This document shows positions 49,801 through 60,539 of a stretch of 64,000 nucleotides of DNA, piece after piece (the stretch's first letter is position 1; every line of letters starts with the position of its first letter). Position numbers and translations under genes: made by a program. Location of the stretch: positions 5,828,001 through 5,892,000 of the forward strand of contig OX485806.1 of the NCBI GenBank assembly GCA_950295325.1, in the 5' to 3' direction. Origin of the DNA: Polytrichum commune. Its lineage: Eukaryota > Streptophyta > Polytrichopsida > Polytrichales > Polytrichaceae. The notes beneath the pieces were generated by a model. The model worked only from the letters and a program-made list of their open reading frames with translations, made no database searches and was not told the origin of the DNA.

Positions 49801-51949
49801 TAATGTTGTGAGGGTATGGGTATTTGAGGATACTTTTGATTTTGATACCATTCGGGTCAATATACCATGCAAAAACCTTCATACCTACGTAAAGTTACCC
49901 TAGTATTAATATGGTATTGACCCAAATAGAAACCTGGGTATACAAGGATCTGTCATCTTGTGATACCCACCAAGTATCAGTATCTTACTACTCATTATCA
50001 CAATTCCGATACCAGTTGGGTAGGTTCTTGGATACTAATATTGATATTGTGTATTGATACCATGCATTCACTTATATACTGGTCCAACATTGGTGCAAAC
50101 ATATAGGTCAAGGATACTTCAAGATAAAATTAAGGTGCACATTGTAGTCCTACCCATAGTATATACCATCGGAGGCCTACATTGCAGGTCACAATTTTTC
50201 AATTGGATGAAAAATAGTGTGCATTTGGGAGACTTCCAACAAATTGAGATTCAATTCATACCCATCATACCTGGATGGTTTCAAATTTAAATTAGAATAA
50301 GCTATCTATGTACAAAAATGTATTTCAACCAATTGAAAAAAATCATTATCCCAAATTTTCCTTGTTAGTTGGTACTAGAATTTCTGTGAATTTTGGTTAT
50401 GTGGAGAGATTGATGCAAAAACCATTCCCTGAAGTATAAGGTTCCACACTAGTTGAATGCGGGATTGCACATACTGTGGGCCATACTCTAGTACATCAAA
50501 GGGTAAATCACACTAAAAGTATGCCCACAATATTAATTATAAAAAATGTAGACTTTTGGATTCTTGACTGCTATATAGGATTTTGTGCTTTAGATGTTTG
50601 AGCATGTATTTCATTATTATCATTGTTAATTCAATTCTTCTGAAAATAATTCCCAGTGTGAGTCAGATATTGATGCGCTTCCTCAGGTAACATTTTCAAT
50701 TGGACTATCCTCTTGAAACTGATGAAATTTTGGAGCAAGCCACAACTTTGAACCTTAATCCCAGAATAATCATATCGACACTTGGAATTTTTTCAGGTAC
50801 CTGGAGGCACTACAAAGAAGCCTGGGTTAATCCATTGGGAAGAGAGTGCTGGTGGATGGGCTATACGGTTCCCAACAGCAGATGCAACAGTGGTACGTCG
50901 GACACTTGCGACTGTGGTTGAAAATCCTAATGGGTTGGTAAAACCAGGAGAGGAAGCGCCCTCAGGTGACAATCCATGGGCATCTATCAAGCCAGTTAAC
51001 TATGGGTGCTATGTAATACAGAAATCAATTGTTGGGGTGATTGGTGTGTTCATTATTGGCTTCCTTCTTGTTGCACTGGGGATGTTTAAGTTCGGCCAAA
51101 AGCTCTTGATACAGTACCCGGAGATTTTCTCCCTGGGAGCTTTCCACAAAGAGGGTCCCAGTGAAGAGGAAATACGACAGGCTTCGTTCAAGATGTGGTT
51201 TGTCGGCCGGGGTTACAGCAATGGAGCACAGGTGACTACTGCTGAATTCAACATCTTGACATGACAAAAACCCATGTATAAGATTTTGGTTCCAAAATAA
51301 TTTATAAGCAATTTTTAGCAAGGTATTATTACATGAGATTGTGTTGCAAGTCTCCAAAATAACTTGTACAACCTATGTGGAAAAAAAGAAACAAATACAA
51401 TCATGTGTAGAAACGTTTGCTTAAACTACTAGATTTTGCATAGAACTCTACTTTGTTTTCCTTTGCGTATTTGACAGTATTTGCACCCTATTTGAACTTA
51501 TTGTTCTGTTTGTTGAACAGTATTGCATCTGTTGTTGGAGAATCTCTTCAGAAGATTAAAGCTGTTTCAACAAGGGTTACTTTTCTAAGAAATGACTAAA
51601 GATCAACGATAAAAATTCTCTTTTCGTGTCTCCAATGCCCTGTTTAGGCTTTATAGACGTTAGAGGGTTAAGCCTGGACTAATCTTATTAATACTTGATA
51701 TTCTTCCAGGTGCATGCTGGTAAGAAGCCAGATAAGGAGATTGTCACGCGGATTTCGGGCCCAGAAATTGGGTATTTGACTACTCCAATTGTGTTGATTC
51801 AAGCGGCTCTTATTATGTCAGATGAACGGAAGAGGTTGCCCAAAGGAGGGGTACTCACACCTGGGGTTGTGTTTGGTGGAACTGATTACTTGCAGCGTTT
51901 GCAGAAGAATGGGATCAGTTTTGATGTAATTAGTACCAAGAAAATATAG
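46899..51949 (+). CDS. Saccharopine dehydrogenase-like oxidoreductase (4 exons)
   Basis: Exons are 46899-47340, 49459-49703, 50797-51231 and 51710-51949. They join in phases 1, 0 and 0 with GT-AG introns and give 453 aa, about the length of Arabidopsis At5g39410. The N-terminus has a Rossmann dinucleotide-binding loop GASGFTG (12-18). Conserved VSCVGPYRKYGEPVV (99-113) and YLDITGE (123-129) follow, and exon 2 adds VVSACGYDSIPAE. A hydrophobic stretch at about 308-326 could be a membrane segment, as in animal SCCPDH relatives. Exon 4 has TRISGPEIGYLTTP and ends in NGISFDVIS. The true substrate of this family is uncertain; the saccharopine dehydrogenase name comes from fold similarity and no lysine-pathway role is shown. 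Intron 1 (2.1 kb) holds tandem repeats of about 220 bp and an inverted copy of them. Confidence 0.9.
47490..48490. repeat. Tandem array of about 220-bp units in intron 1 of the oxidoreductase gene
   Basis: AAACTGGAGATGG or a variant recurs near 47638, 47858, 48080 and 48293. Each is preceded by a GTGTGAGAATGTTG-type segment and followed by CATCTGCCATCTCTTGCTT and TTTCCATTAGTGCA. Four copies are present, with periods of 220, 222 and 213. Near the start a segment of about 46 bases (AACAAGCCATGCAACCATGT) is itself duplicated at 47508 and 47550. Confidence 0.85.
49100..49310. repeat. Inverted copy of the intron 1 repeat unit
   Basis: Read in reverse, this stretch has the unit's order: GAGAACATTGCAAACGAAAA, AACAAGGGTGAT, TTTAAACTGGAGAAGGC, CATCTGCCATCTCTTGCTTA, then CTTCCATTAGTGCATAAATC. 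It is antiparallel to the four direct copies 600 or more bases upstream, so the intron RNA could fold into a long imperfect stem. Confidence 0.8.
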
Positions 51950-53102
51950 AGAGGAGAGGACAACCAGTAAGCCCCTGCATTGAACGAGAATTTCACATAC
52001 TTTCAGGTCACTTTGGTGTAATGTATGTGAGTTGATGTATATGCCAACCTGTTGTCTGGTGTCTCAGGGACAGAGCAGATATGTAAGTAAAATGTACTTT
52101 CTTATGTTGGCAAAAAAAAATGTCTCTTAGATTGCAACACTTATATGGGATATAAAACTACAGCTCTTAGCAAATAGAGTGTCATTGATGTCATACATAT
52201 CTTATTTTATTTTACTTCACTTTTTCATCAGTTATGTTTAGTGTTCTCCCTCTATTCTGACGATTACACTACATTTCTGGGTTTCTCTAATGAACAACAT
52301 TTATGAATAATAAATTCTTTGTGTAGGTAGTTGAGATCTTTGTGTAGGTTGACAACATTGTCTTCTCTCCTGCTCATAAGCAACGCCTGGCTGGACTAGT
52401 ATGTTTTTACTTGCTGCAAAGTGACCATGTTTTCCTCAGAAACACATCATTGAAGAGTAATTATGTATAAAGTTCTGCACTACATTCTTCCTGTCCTATC
52501 TGTTGTAGAAAATAAGTTTTTTTCCCAAGAAATATCGACTAAACCGTCATTCCAATGAAGAGTTTGCACTGACATTTTTCACTATGTCTGTATTCCTAAT
52601 TGGTCAAAAATGACCCAAAACCCTGGATGAGAACTGCAGCAATATGTTCTGAGATTTCCTAGCCACGTAACTTCTGATTGATGAGGTCGTCCTTTTGTGT
52701 TTAATCAATGCACATGTTTGTGGTACAAAAGCCAGGCGGCCTTGCAAATTCCTAATATTAACATCTAAGGCTGCCTGCCTTCTTCCCTTGTTTGGGAAGA
52801 AAGTAGACCAGTATTGGGTGGATCATAGTGGGATCACAATTTGAAAGCTGTCAGTATGATCTTTGTTGGCGCACTTGCTTTGCTGATCACTGTGTTGTAA
52901 ATGACTCTATGACCTTAGATTGTGGGGATTCAAAATTGCTTTTGCTACTGTTACAGTAACCATAGACAGGAATCATTGTTGAGAAACCCACCTAGGTTTA
53001 TGGCGCCCATTTTGTTGCTTTTGTCCTGGGATTAAAGACTACTGTTAAATTATGACCATGAAAATTCTTTCTCACCTATCAGTGGTGATTCTACCTATTT
53101 CC
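51950..53102. other. Region between two convergent genes
   Basis: No coding signal was seen. The 3' untranslated parts of the plus-strand oxidoreductase gene and the minus-strand glycosyltransferase-like gene must both lie here. I could not choose polyadenylation sites with confidence. Confidence 0.5.
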
Positions 53103-56100
53103 TTAAAACTTCCCAAGGAATTTTTTGTGAGGATCCCGGTAACATGTCGTAGGGTCCACTCCTACCAGAGTTTCATCGTGATTATCCATGTGCTGACCAA
53201 CCTCGGGGGGGATACCTTCACACTTGTTTTTCGTCAAAGCTGCGAGTACGGTGAGAGCCGCTTGGTCTTGTCTATGGTTACTTCTGTCGGACCCATCTGG
53301 TGCTATACATTGCCTTGTAAGAGAGCACAGGTACCACGGGCGAACCAGTTCTTTGTACCTGCAAGAACATGGCTTCAAAATATGTAATTTGATTGTTCTT
53401 ATTTTAGGGTTATAAGGGCAGTTCAAGGCTTGGAACCTATACATCATGTAAATTATATATATCTGCAATTCAATTAGTGCAGAATACCATTTTGGAATTA
53501 TGTAGTCCCTATAAGTTAATGTAAGTTTTAACCACAAAGTTTTGTTAGGTTTCTAAAGTAAATAACATCTATTTCTGTTGTAGTTGCGAATGATTCCATC
53601 CTCAGTAAACCGGTTCTTTGTACCTGTGAGCACCTTTGTTTCAAAATGTGGGACTTGATTGTTATTCAAATTCTGTAAAGTTCAGATATGTAGATATATT
53701 TCAACATGTGGATTATCAAATGAAATTATGTGGTGCTATAACCTTTTATAAAGAATACCACTTTCAAGTATTAAAGTTATGCTACATTCTCTGAGGTGCA
53801 CAATATATATTCGTGTTGTAGTTGTAAAAAATTGTTTCTCAGTAATAAATCACAACACTTTGTAATTGCAAATGGTAATCTGCACTGATTGAAAGACAAG
53901 GTGTAGCTAGGTACTACAAGCATGACAGATTATTTTGCCAACACATTATTGTTCTGATGAGCAAGGATGGATTTTGGACCTTTTCAATGTGAAGCCTATC
54001 GAGGAGCCATCACAATTGCTCTGCGACAAGTCAATGGTTGATGCCCGGAGGAATTGAAGCTGAGCTGGAAATGTCCAATCCTTAATTGAACCGCTGGTTG
54101 CTCTGGAAGCAAATCCATGCTGGGAAGTATAATCCAAAGATTGTACGAGGGATTGGGTGGTCATGTACCTGCATCCAGCATCTTGCCAAAGCACAAAACC
54201 CCTCTCCACTAGAACTCTGTGTATCATGATGGCCTTCCATGCGTATTCCCCTGCACCCATGGATCCATCCACACCATCATCAATTATTAGATTGATCCAA
54301 CACATTGAATTCGAATCGGAGGGTTTCGTTGACAGTTACACTAATAATGCCCAAACCACACAGCCATAAAGCAAGGGATTTCTTCTTCCTCTAGGATGGC
54401 AACCTTGTTGGCATCATAAAGGAAAATGTCCGATGAAAATGTATCTCTTTTCCAATTCTTAGCTTTTTTTCGTCATTTCTTCATAAGATTTTTGGGCACT
54501 ACTTTGCCATGTAATCATTCTAACACAAAAGATTCTCAAACCTGAAACCCAAAAAAACAAAAGTATTGATGCGTCATCGAGGCCACAGCATCGCCCTTCC
54601 TGTCTCATGTGGTAGCTACTACTTGCCCCTCTTAACCAATGAATGCTCTCATGTTTACAAATCTACACTAAATATGATATTTAGTGTCACCAATTCTCAT
54701 TGTCTTGCTCAATACTAATTGTAAATCGCAGTATAGTGCCACCAAAAGTAGATGTGAACCCAACAATATTTTTCATTCCTTGTAATTTTTGGGGGGATTA
54801 TGGATTTACAGTGTTGCAATTATTGTCACTTACCAAGTGCTTTTCCATCCAAACCCCAATCATCCATGACAATATATTATCACAAGTTGCTGACAAGAGA
54901 AGGTTTGGTTTTGGCCAATGGTTGAACTCATCCATCATCCATGATAGCATTTGTTCACTTATTCATAAGAAGCGTCATCTGAAACATTACCATGGTGGCA
55001 TAAAATACCATATGGCACTAAACATCATATTTAGTGTAGTCATGTGGTTTGCTTTTCTCAACTGCAGCGGTAATCTGAAACCTGTGCTCATTGCAAAGGG
55101 AATCACAATGGCCCACACCTATTGTAGCATGCAACATTACATTACTTACAATCTAGACAAAAGTGGTCGCATGGGCTGCCATGATAGGTAGGCGGAGGTG
55201 AGAACAACGTTATGGTTGACTGTAATTTTGGTCTTTTTTGTTGTTTTTTATATTGAACTCTTCATTTTTGAAGGCCCATGTTTACCATTATTAGCCCATA
55301 CAAGTTGTTGGGGCTCTAGCTTTGTGCCTTCAGCTCAATGCATGCATTGTAGGCAGCATGTGTAGTAAGCGTGGGCAACATACCCGGGCCTCATGTGCCT
55401 TGGCCTTCTGTACAGCTTGGGTTTTGGTGACCTTGCATGATTTTTTTCACGATCATTACAAGTACAATTGTTTCGTTTTGACATCTCCCTGCCCTTCCAA
55501 AATAGACAATGGATTTAACGAGGGAATGAAATCAATAGATGGAGCAGATTCTGAGGACAGAAACTTGAGAGCATGTGTCTCCTAGTCACCCAAGAGTTTC
55601 AGTGTCCTGCATTCAACCGGGAACGCAAAGATATCGAACTTGTGTACCTCGGTTTGCATGTCTACTGTTGGCAAATCAATTATCTTGTTACCCTTCTTGG
55701 GCTTGTATGGTTCCATTGCGCGTGCCCTCAGAGTTTCCCCTTTCCTTCTTAATCTCTATTTCAGGCTCCGGTGATCATGTATGATTTTTTGGCAATGAAA
55801 TAAAACTGTTTGATTTCATAACATTATTCAACGTTATGGGTTTGTTGTGTGGGTCCTAGGAATTGAATCATGGGATGTGAAAGCCTCCGCACGGTGACTC
55901 AAGATTCAGATTGAGCTCCCAGCATCCCATGGTTATATTTCCATGACCCCCAACGCTGAAGAATATTATGTTCTCACCTCCACAACAACAAAAATAAGAA
56001 TATTGGATTGAGTGCGGGGATGAAATAAAACTGATGGAAAGAATTATTGTGAGGAAAGGATTTATGAACCTGTGCCTCCCATCCACCCGAGAGCTTGATT

Positions 56101-59100
56101 GATCCGCATCCAGTCGGGGAGCGCGGAGAAATCGAATTCGCGAACCTCGGCCTGCACGTTCCACTTGAGGTTGAGCTCCCTCACCACGCACCGCAAATCG
56201 TCCGCGTCTGCGCCCCTAAACTTTTCCATCGCCCACACCACGACCGATGGCACGCGGAAACCACTATTACTTCTTCTTCCAGGGCTAGATTGATTCAAGC
56301 TGCTCATCGTCCGGGCTTCTTGGACCGCTTTTCCGATCGAGCGAAGGAAGAGCAGCCCGCTCGGGAGATGGTTGCTGCTGAACCCTGTCACTATGGTGGG
56401 CCGAACTTTGCTTGCCCGTAGTTTCGGCGGCTCGTCTCTCGGATCCGGAGTGTCCAGGTCCACAATGTGAGTGTTCTCCAAATCCGTGGCCAAATTGTTC
56501 TCTGTTTGTGTGAGGTACCGCCTCGTCCTCCCTACCACCGTGTCTTTGCAACGCACCTAAGGTTCCACAACTACCAATGTTAGAGAATGTTTTGTAGAGA
56601 GTGAGAGAGTGAGAGAGAGCATTGACGTCAACTTGCATGTGGTTGAGGTAAATGAGAGATGCTTTACCCATTAGTATAGACTTTGTTTGTGGGTACATAT
56701 GTAAACCCGGGATGGGTAAATTCACGGAGCTAAACTTTAAGCGGAGTCCTACTCCTGCTACCTCGTGTTGGAGGTGGTGTCTTTTTTGAAAGCATTTTAA
56801 AGTTTGTTCAGTCGCTTGGTTCATTGCTACTAGTTGTATCGGCCCCTCGACCATGTCAAAGCAGTTTTGCAAAAGGCAACAACAACGAGGGAATGCATGG
56901 ACACATCATGATCAGAGTGAAGTAAGTTTTCCTTGACTCGGGCCATGTGCCAGAAGTGCAAACTTGCGATGATCGCACTCTTGAAGAGGAGAAGTCCTCT
57001 TGAAGAAGGTTGTTGCTCTCTTATGTGTATGTGCATAACTGCATGCTACCATTTCTCAAGCATTGAAGTCATGCTGCGATGATCGACCTACATGGATGAC
57101 TGGCCTACCTGTGTACTCAATTGCCTTCCATTCTTGAGCATTTAAGTGATGCGGCAAGTGGCCAACTTTTGAGTCATTTTTAGCTACTCGCTAAATTACA
57201 TTATCCTCATACAATAGGTTCCAAGTTCACCCGCAAGTGATGCTTCCTCAAATGAACTGATCACCAATGGGAGATGATAGAGTTATACTTTGATTCAACC
57301 GGAGTTTTGGTTGGGAGTTGGTTGTTTTGCAGAGGTCAAAACTTTTCATGTTCAGTGAGTTCCGGTGCATGTTTTGAGTCGGTGTGGAGGTTTGAACGAA
57401 AAACAATCCATATAGGTTCACTGCCAACCAAACACATTGAACACCTCTTGAAATGCCAAAATGAGTTTGGCCCTCAATGAACCGACATAGATTGTTCTTT
57501 GTTCAACCCTCCACACCGACTCCAAACATACACCAAAAACCTCCCAAACATGACAAGTTATTGTATCCAAAAAAACCAACACCCAATCAAAACTCCAGTT
57601 GAATTAAAGGATTATTCTTATATGTCCCATGTGTTTCTTTACTTCACCTCTACTTCTTGTGCCCCCATTTCAAAAAGCCCCAGCTCAAAGAAAGAGAGAG
57701 ATCAATCCCACATGTACTAAAGAAAAGCTATGAAAGCACGGAAAAGGGATAAGCATGCTAGCAAAAGGTCATCCATTCCAAAATCAATATGACTCCCAGC
57801 TTGTTGTTTGCAGTGAAGCGATCAAATACACTATACTAAAAACTATAGTGTCCAAACAACCAATTTGAGATATTGCATGAGATATATATAGTAAATAAAT
57901 ATAGCATTGTGTGTAATTATAATAGTGAGTGACACTAAATATGATATTTAGTGTACTAATAAGATTGACATGCCTAATTTGATTACTTGCTCAATCAGAC
58001 ACCTATGTTTGAGTTGTTAGGTGTGGATGCAAAATTGGACACCAAAAAGATGTGTGTTAAAAAAGACGAGACTGTCTTCTCAAACTCCATAGTCATCAGA
58101 ATTGGGGGGCCCAAAATGACCACTTAATGAGTACGGAAATATCCACTTTGATAGTGAATAAGATATTCATATGAGCTCCAAAAGTTGTGAGGAAAGTGGG
58201 TACGGCCTAGATTTGGATTTGCTAGCCATCGCGTATCCATTGCATGCACTTTACAAAGTGCATGGAATACTTACAAAGTTTGGTATATTCTGCATCATAA
58301 CATTTGTGTACTAAAACATTGTCATGGACAATTGAAATTTGGATGAAAAATCACTCAGTAAGTGATGGCGATTGCACCATTGTAAATCTATAGTGCCCAA
58401 ATCGTTTTACAAATGACAAACAATGTTAGGTTTACATGTAGTGTTGGTGACACTACATGGGCAGTTTACAATTAGTATCGAGCAAGACAAACATAAGATC
58501 ATTCAAACATAGAAGCTTGTCCATAATCCTGAGCACTTTTCGCGAATCTCTCCCAGGATCCACACCTGGGGGACTAACTCAGGCTGAATCTGAGAGCTTT
58601 TTCTGGTGACAGGGTGTGTTGTTTGAACAGAGTGCACCATCTGAATAATGTTATGATTACAATTTGTGACACTAAATACAACATTTGGTGTGATTTTCAA
58701 GGAGGAGGAGAAGAAATTAGGAGGAAATCATGTGTGAAGATTGTACCTGGGACGTGTTGATGAGCATCTTCTGTTGGATCTGGGTGGTGTTCCAACACTT
58801 GGCCTCTGATCCCAGTGAGTCCCGAACCATCTTGCAAGCAATATCGGAGTAATCCACCGAGACGCAAACTGTGGCCCCAGCCCTCAACCTTCTCTTCAAC
58901 CTCTGAACCTCCTGGAAAAGCCTGGGGAGCAGAGTGAAAGGCAGATTCTCCTTACTGGGTGCTTGAAATTTAGTTGAATCTCCGACTCTCATCACAAGGC
59001 ACACGTCAAACTCCATAATTTCTACCGGAGCCAGAGATAGACCTGTGATCTGTGCTATTTTGATGCCTACAGGATAAGCTGTGAGGGCGTAGAGAGCGGC

Positions 59101-59235
59101 CATTGTTGAAAAAATGAGGAGGAGGATGCATCCCAGAGGCATTTTTCGAGTAAGTAGTGATGGCGGTGAGGATGAGGGTGAGAAGGGCGACCTCCATGCT
59201 TTCGATTGCTTGAATACAGAATTGTGTTCCAACAT
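53103..59235 (-). CDS. Type II membrane glycosyltransferase-like protein, DUF1647-like (4 exons)
   Basis: Exons are 59235-58747, 56556-56070, 54250-53980 and 53358-53103. They join in phases 0, 1 and 2 and give 500 aa. A hydrophobic segment at 34-53 (GCILLLIFSTMAALYALTAY) follows a basic start, suggesting a type II anchor in the Golgi or ER. Exon 2 has PTIVTGFSSNHLPSGLLFL (216-234) and a later VREFDFSALPDW. Exon 3 has GEYAWKAIMI and FVLWQDAG (344-351), a DxD-like position. Exon 4 has PWYLCSLTRQCIAPDGS and NHRQDQAAL (443-451). This order matches what I recall of DUF1647-type glycosyltransferase-like proteins; the family call is tentative but the exon model is well supported. Met32 (59142) is an alternative start. 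The intron 3 donor GTCCAA is weak. Introns contain MITEs, a foldback element and decayed exon copies. Activity and substrate are unknown. Confidence 0.75.
53348..53860. repeat. Tandem duplication across the exon 4 acceptor, in intron 3
   Basis: GTTCTTTGTACCT at 53348 recurs at 53613, and TGTTGTAGTTG at 53576 recurs at 53814. The flanking TTTCAAAATATG.AATTTGATTGTT is also shared, so two diverged units of about 240-265 bp lie side by side. The second unit holds a copy of the intron 3 acceptor and the first codons of exon 4. Confidence 0.75.
54663..55039. mobile_element. Palindrome-ended MITE, copy in intron 2 of the glycosyltransferase-like gene
   Basis: It starts CTACACTAAATATGATATTT and ends in ACATCATATTTAGTGTAG. 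Each end is itself a near-perfect palindrome (ACACTAAATAT/ATATTTAGTGT). The length of 377 bp matches copies at 367-740 and 29661-30036, with collinear internal sequence (CAATTATTGTCACTTACCAAG, CAATCATCCATGACAATAT). Confidence 0.85.
55570..55735 (-). pseudogene. Decayed duplicate of the 3' part of exon 2, in intron 2
   Basis: Read on the minus strand it tracks the exon 2 end. MQTEVHKFDIFAFP stands where the gene has VQAEVREFDFSALP, and CTCTTGGGTGACTAGGAGACACA stands where the exon ends CTCGGGTGGATGGGAGGCACA. An in-frame stop interrupts its 5' part and another closes it. It is a worn partial gene duplication lying 335 bases downstream of the real exon. Confidence 0.65.
57292..57607. mobile_element. 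Foldback element of about 316 bp with arms of about 130 bp, in intron 1
   Basis: The two halves are reverse complements with scattered mismatches. The left GATTCAACCGGAGTTTTGGT pairs with the right ACTCCAGTTGAAT end. GAGTCGGTGTGGAGG near 57378 pairs with CCTCCACACCGACTC near 57511. The inner ends GGTTCACTG and CAATGAACC also pair. Nearly the whole element is inverted repeat. No coding capacity was seen. Confidence 0.85.
57929..58693. mobile_element. Disrupted reverse copy of the palindrome-ended MITE, intron 1
   Basis: The palindromic ends GACACTAAATATGATATTTAGTG (57930) and GTGACACTAAATACAACATTTGG (58668) enclose reversed MITE sequence at 58310-58490. It appears split by a dispersed-repeat copy (57960-58240) and by an unrelated segment of about 170 bp (58500-58660). 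The assignment of both ends to one element is inferred. Confidence 0.55.
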
Positions 59236-59260
59236 GGTGGGTTAACTTGCTGCAAATTAA

Positions 59261-60340
59261 ACTTCTACCGAGATGTCCAGGGTGATGAATTCATAAGCTG
59301 CCGACGAGCATGTGATCACATGACCACAATTAAGGTGTTCCTGCTTGAATGCTCTTTGCAGATACCTTCCAGAACCCAATTCTGAGGGAAGAAGTTACTA
59401 TACTAAGAATTTCCTGCTCGGCCGAATTGCTTCCTAATGATGGCCTGCAAAGTTCTACCGACAAATCCAGGGTGATGAATTCATAAGCTGCCGATGAGCG
59501 ATTGATCACATGACCATAATTAATGTTTTCCTGCTTGAATGCTCTCTGCAGATAGCTGCCAGAACCCAATTCTTAGAGAAGAAATTACTATGCTAAGAAT
59601 TTCCTGCTCGGCCGAATTGCTTCCTAATGATGGCCTGCAAAGTTCTACCGACAAATCCAGGGTGATGAATTCATAAGCTGCCGATGAGCGATTGATCACA
59701 TGACCATAATTAATGTTTTCCTGCTTGAATGCTCTCTGCAGATAGCTGCCAGAACCAAATTCTGAGAGAAGAAACTACTATGCTAAGAATTTCCTGCTTC
59801 GCCGAATCACTTCCTGACTTTGACCAGTAAAGTTCTGTCGAGATATCCAGGGGGGATGAATTAGCCGATGTCAGATGAGTATGTGATCACATGCCCATAA
59901 TTGATGTTTTCCTGCTTGAGAGCTCTCTGCAGCTAGCAACCACGCCAAAATTCTAAGGGAAGAAACTAAAATAAGCAAAGAATCTTCCCGATTGGCCGAA
60001 TTGCGCCCTAAGTTTGACCTTCAAAGTTCTGTCGAGATATCCAGGGTGATAACTTCATAAGCTGCGAGAATAAGCCGATGACGAGCACGTGATCACATGA
60101 ATAACCATAAGTTTGCTGCTTCAAGCCGGCACTCATGGAAGCAGGAAAATTAGCAGCACTGCAGCCGAAGAAAGTAATTTGACCCAAACGCCCTGGTTTT
60201 GAGCTCCACCTGTGCCGAGACATCCAGGGTGACAAAGATTCAAGGAATAAGGTGCAAGAAGCCAGTGATGAGAATGTCATCACAGGGGCGTCATCTTTTT
60301 CCTGCTTCAGGACTGGCATGACCCTGATTCTTAGGAGAAG
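59261..60340. repeat. Satellite array of about 190-bp units upstream of the glycosyltransferase-like gene
   Basis: TTCTACCGA or TTCTGTCGA starts units near 59263, 59453, 59643, 59833 and 60027, with a weaker sixth near 60202. Spacing is 190, 190, 190, 194 and about 175. Each has ATCCAGGGTGATGAATTCAT, AAGCTGCCGA, GATCACATGACCATAAT, TTTTCCTGCTTGAATGCTCT and AAGAATTTCCTGCTCGGCC. Units 2 and 3 are almost identical. The array starts 26 bases upstream of the first possible start codon at 59235, so it forms the leader or promoter. Confidence 0.93.
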
Positions 60341-60343
60341 AGA

Positions 60344-60526
60344 CTAAGAATTCCTGGTTGCCCAGAGATTTTTGACTTGGGAGACAGCGATGGCGTGTTT
60401 TCCATAGCCCGATGCCATGAAGCTTGCGAACATTTCTAAGAATGTTCTGATCGAGCAGACGAAGAGTGGGAGAATCTGATTAACTTCAACACGTGCGACG
60501 ACTCCTCCCAATTCTTCTGACTCCAA
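60344..60526 (-). CDS. Short unrecognised open frame upstream of the satellite
   Basis: This 60-residue frame starts MESEELGGVVARVEVNQILP. It has a hydrophobic centre and a Gly/Ala-rich end. It abuts the satellite array on the 5' side of the minus-strand gene. I recognise no family and see no promoter signal. It may be chance or an exon of a gene since broken by the array. Confidence 0.2.
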   Translation of the reverse strand: MESEELGGVVARVEVNQILPLFVCSIRTFLEMFASFMASGYGKHAIAVSQVKNLWATRNS

Positions 60527-60539
60527 TTCACTTAACCCC

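Noticed and set aside
54700-55191. 163-aa open frame as a gene
   Set aside because: Most of it is the palindrome-ended MITE read through; the same element elsewhere does not keep the frame, and there is no known motif.
55868-55990. Possible extra exon of the glycosyltransferase-like gene
   Set aside because: Joining it to exon 2 gives an early stop, whereas exon 2 to 54250 closes in phase and preserves the conserved GEYAWK motif.
56285-56872. 195-aa minus-strand open frame
   Set aside because: Its second half is exon 2 of the glycosyltransferase-like gene in the wrong frame and its first half is intron.
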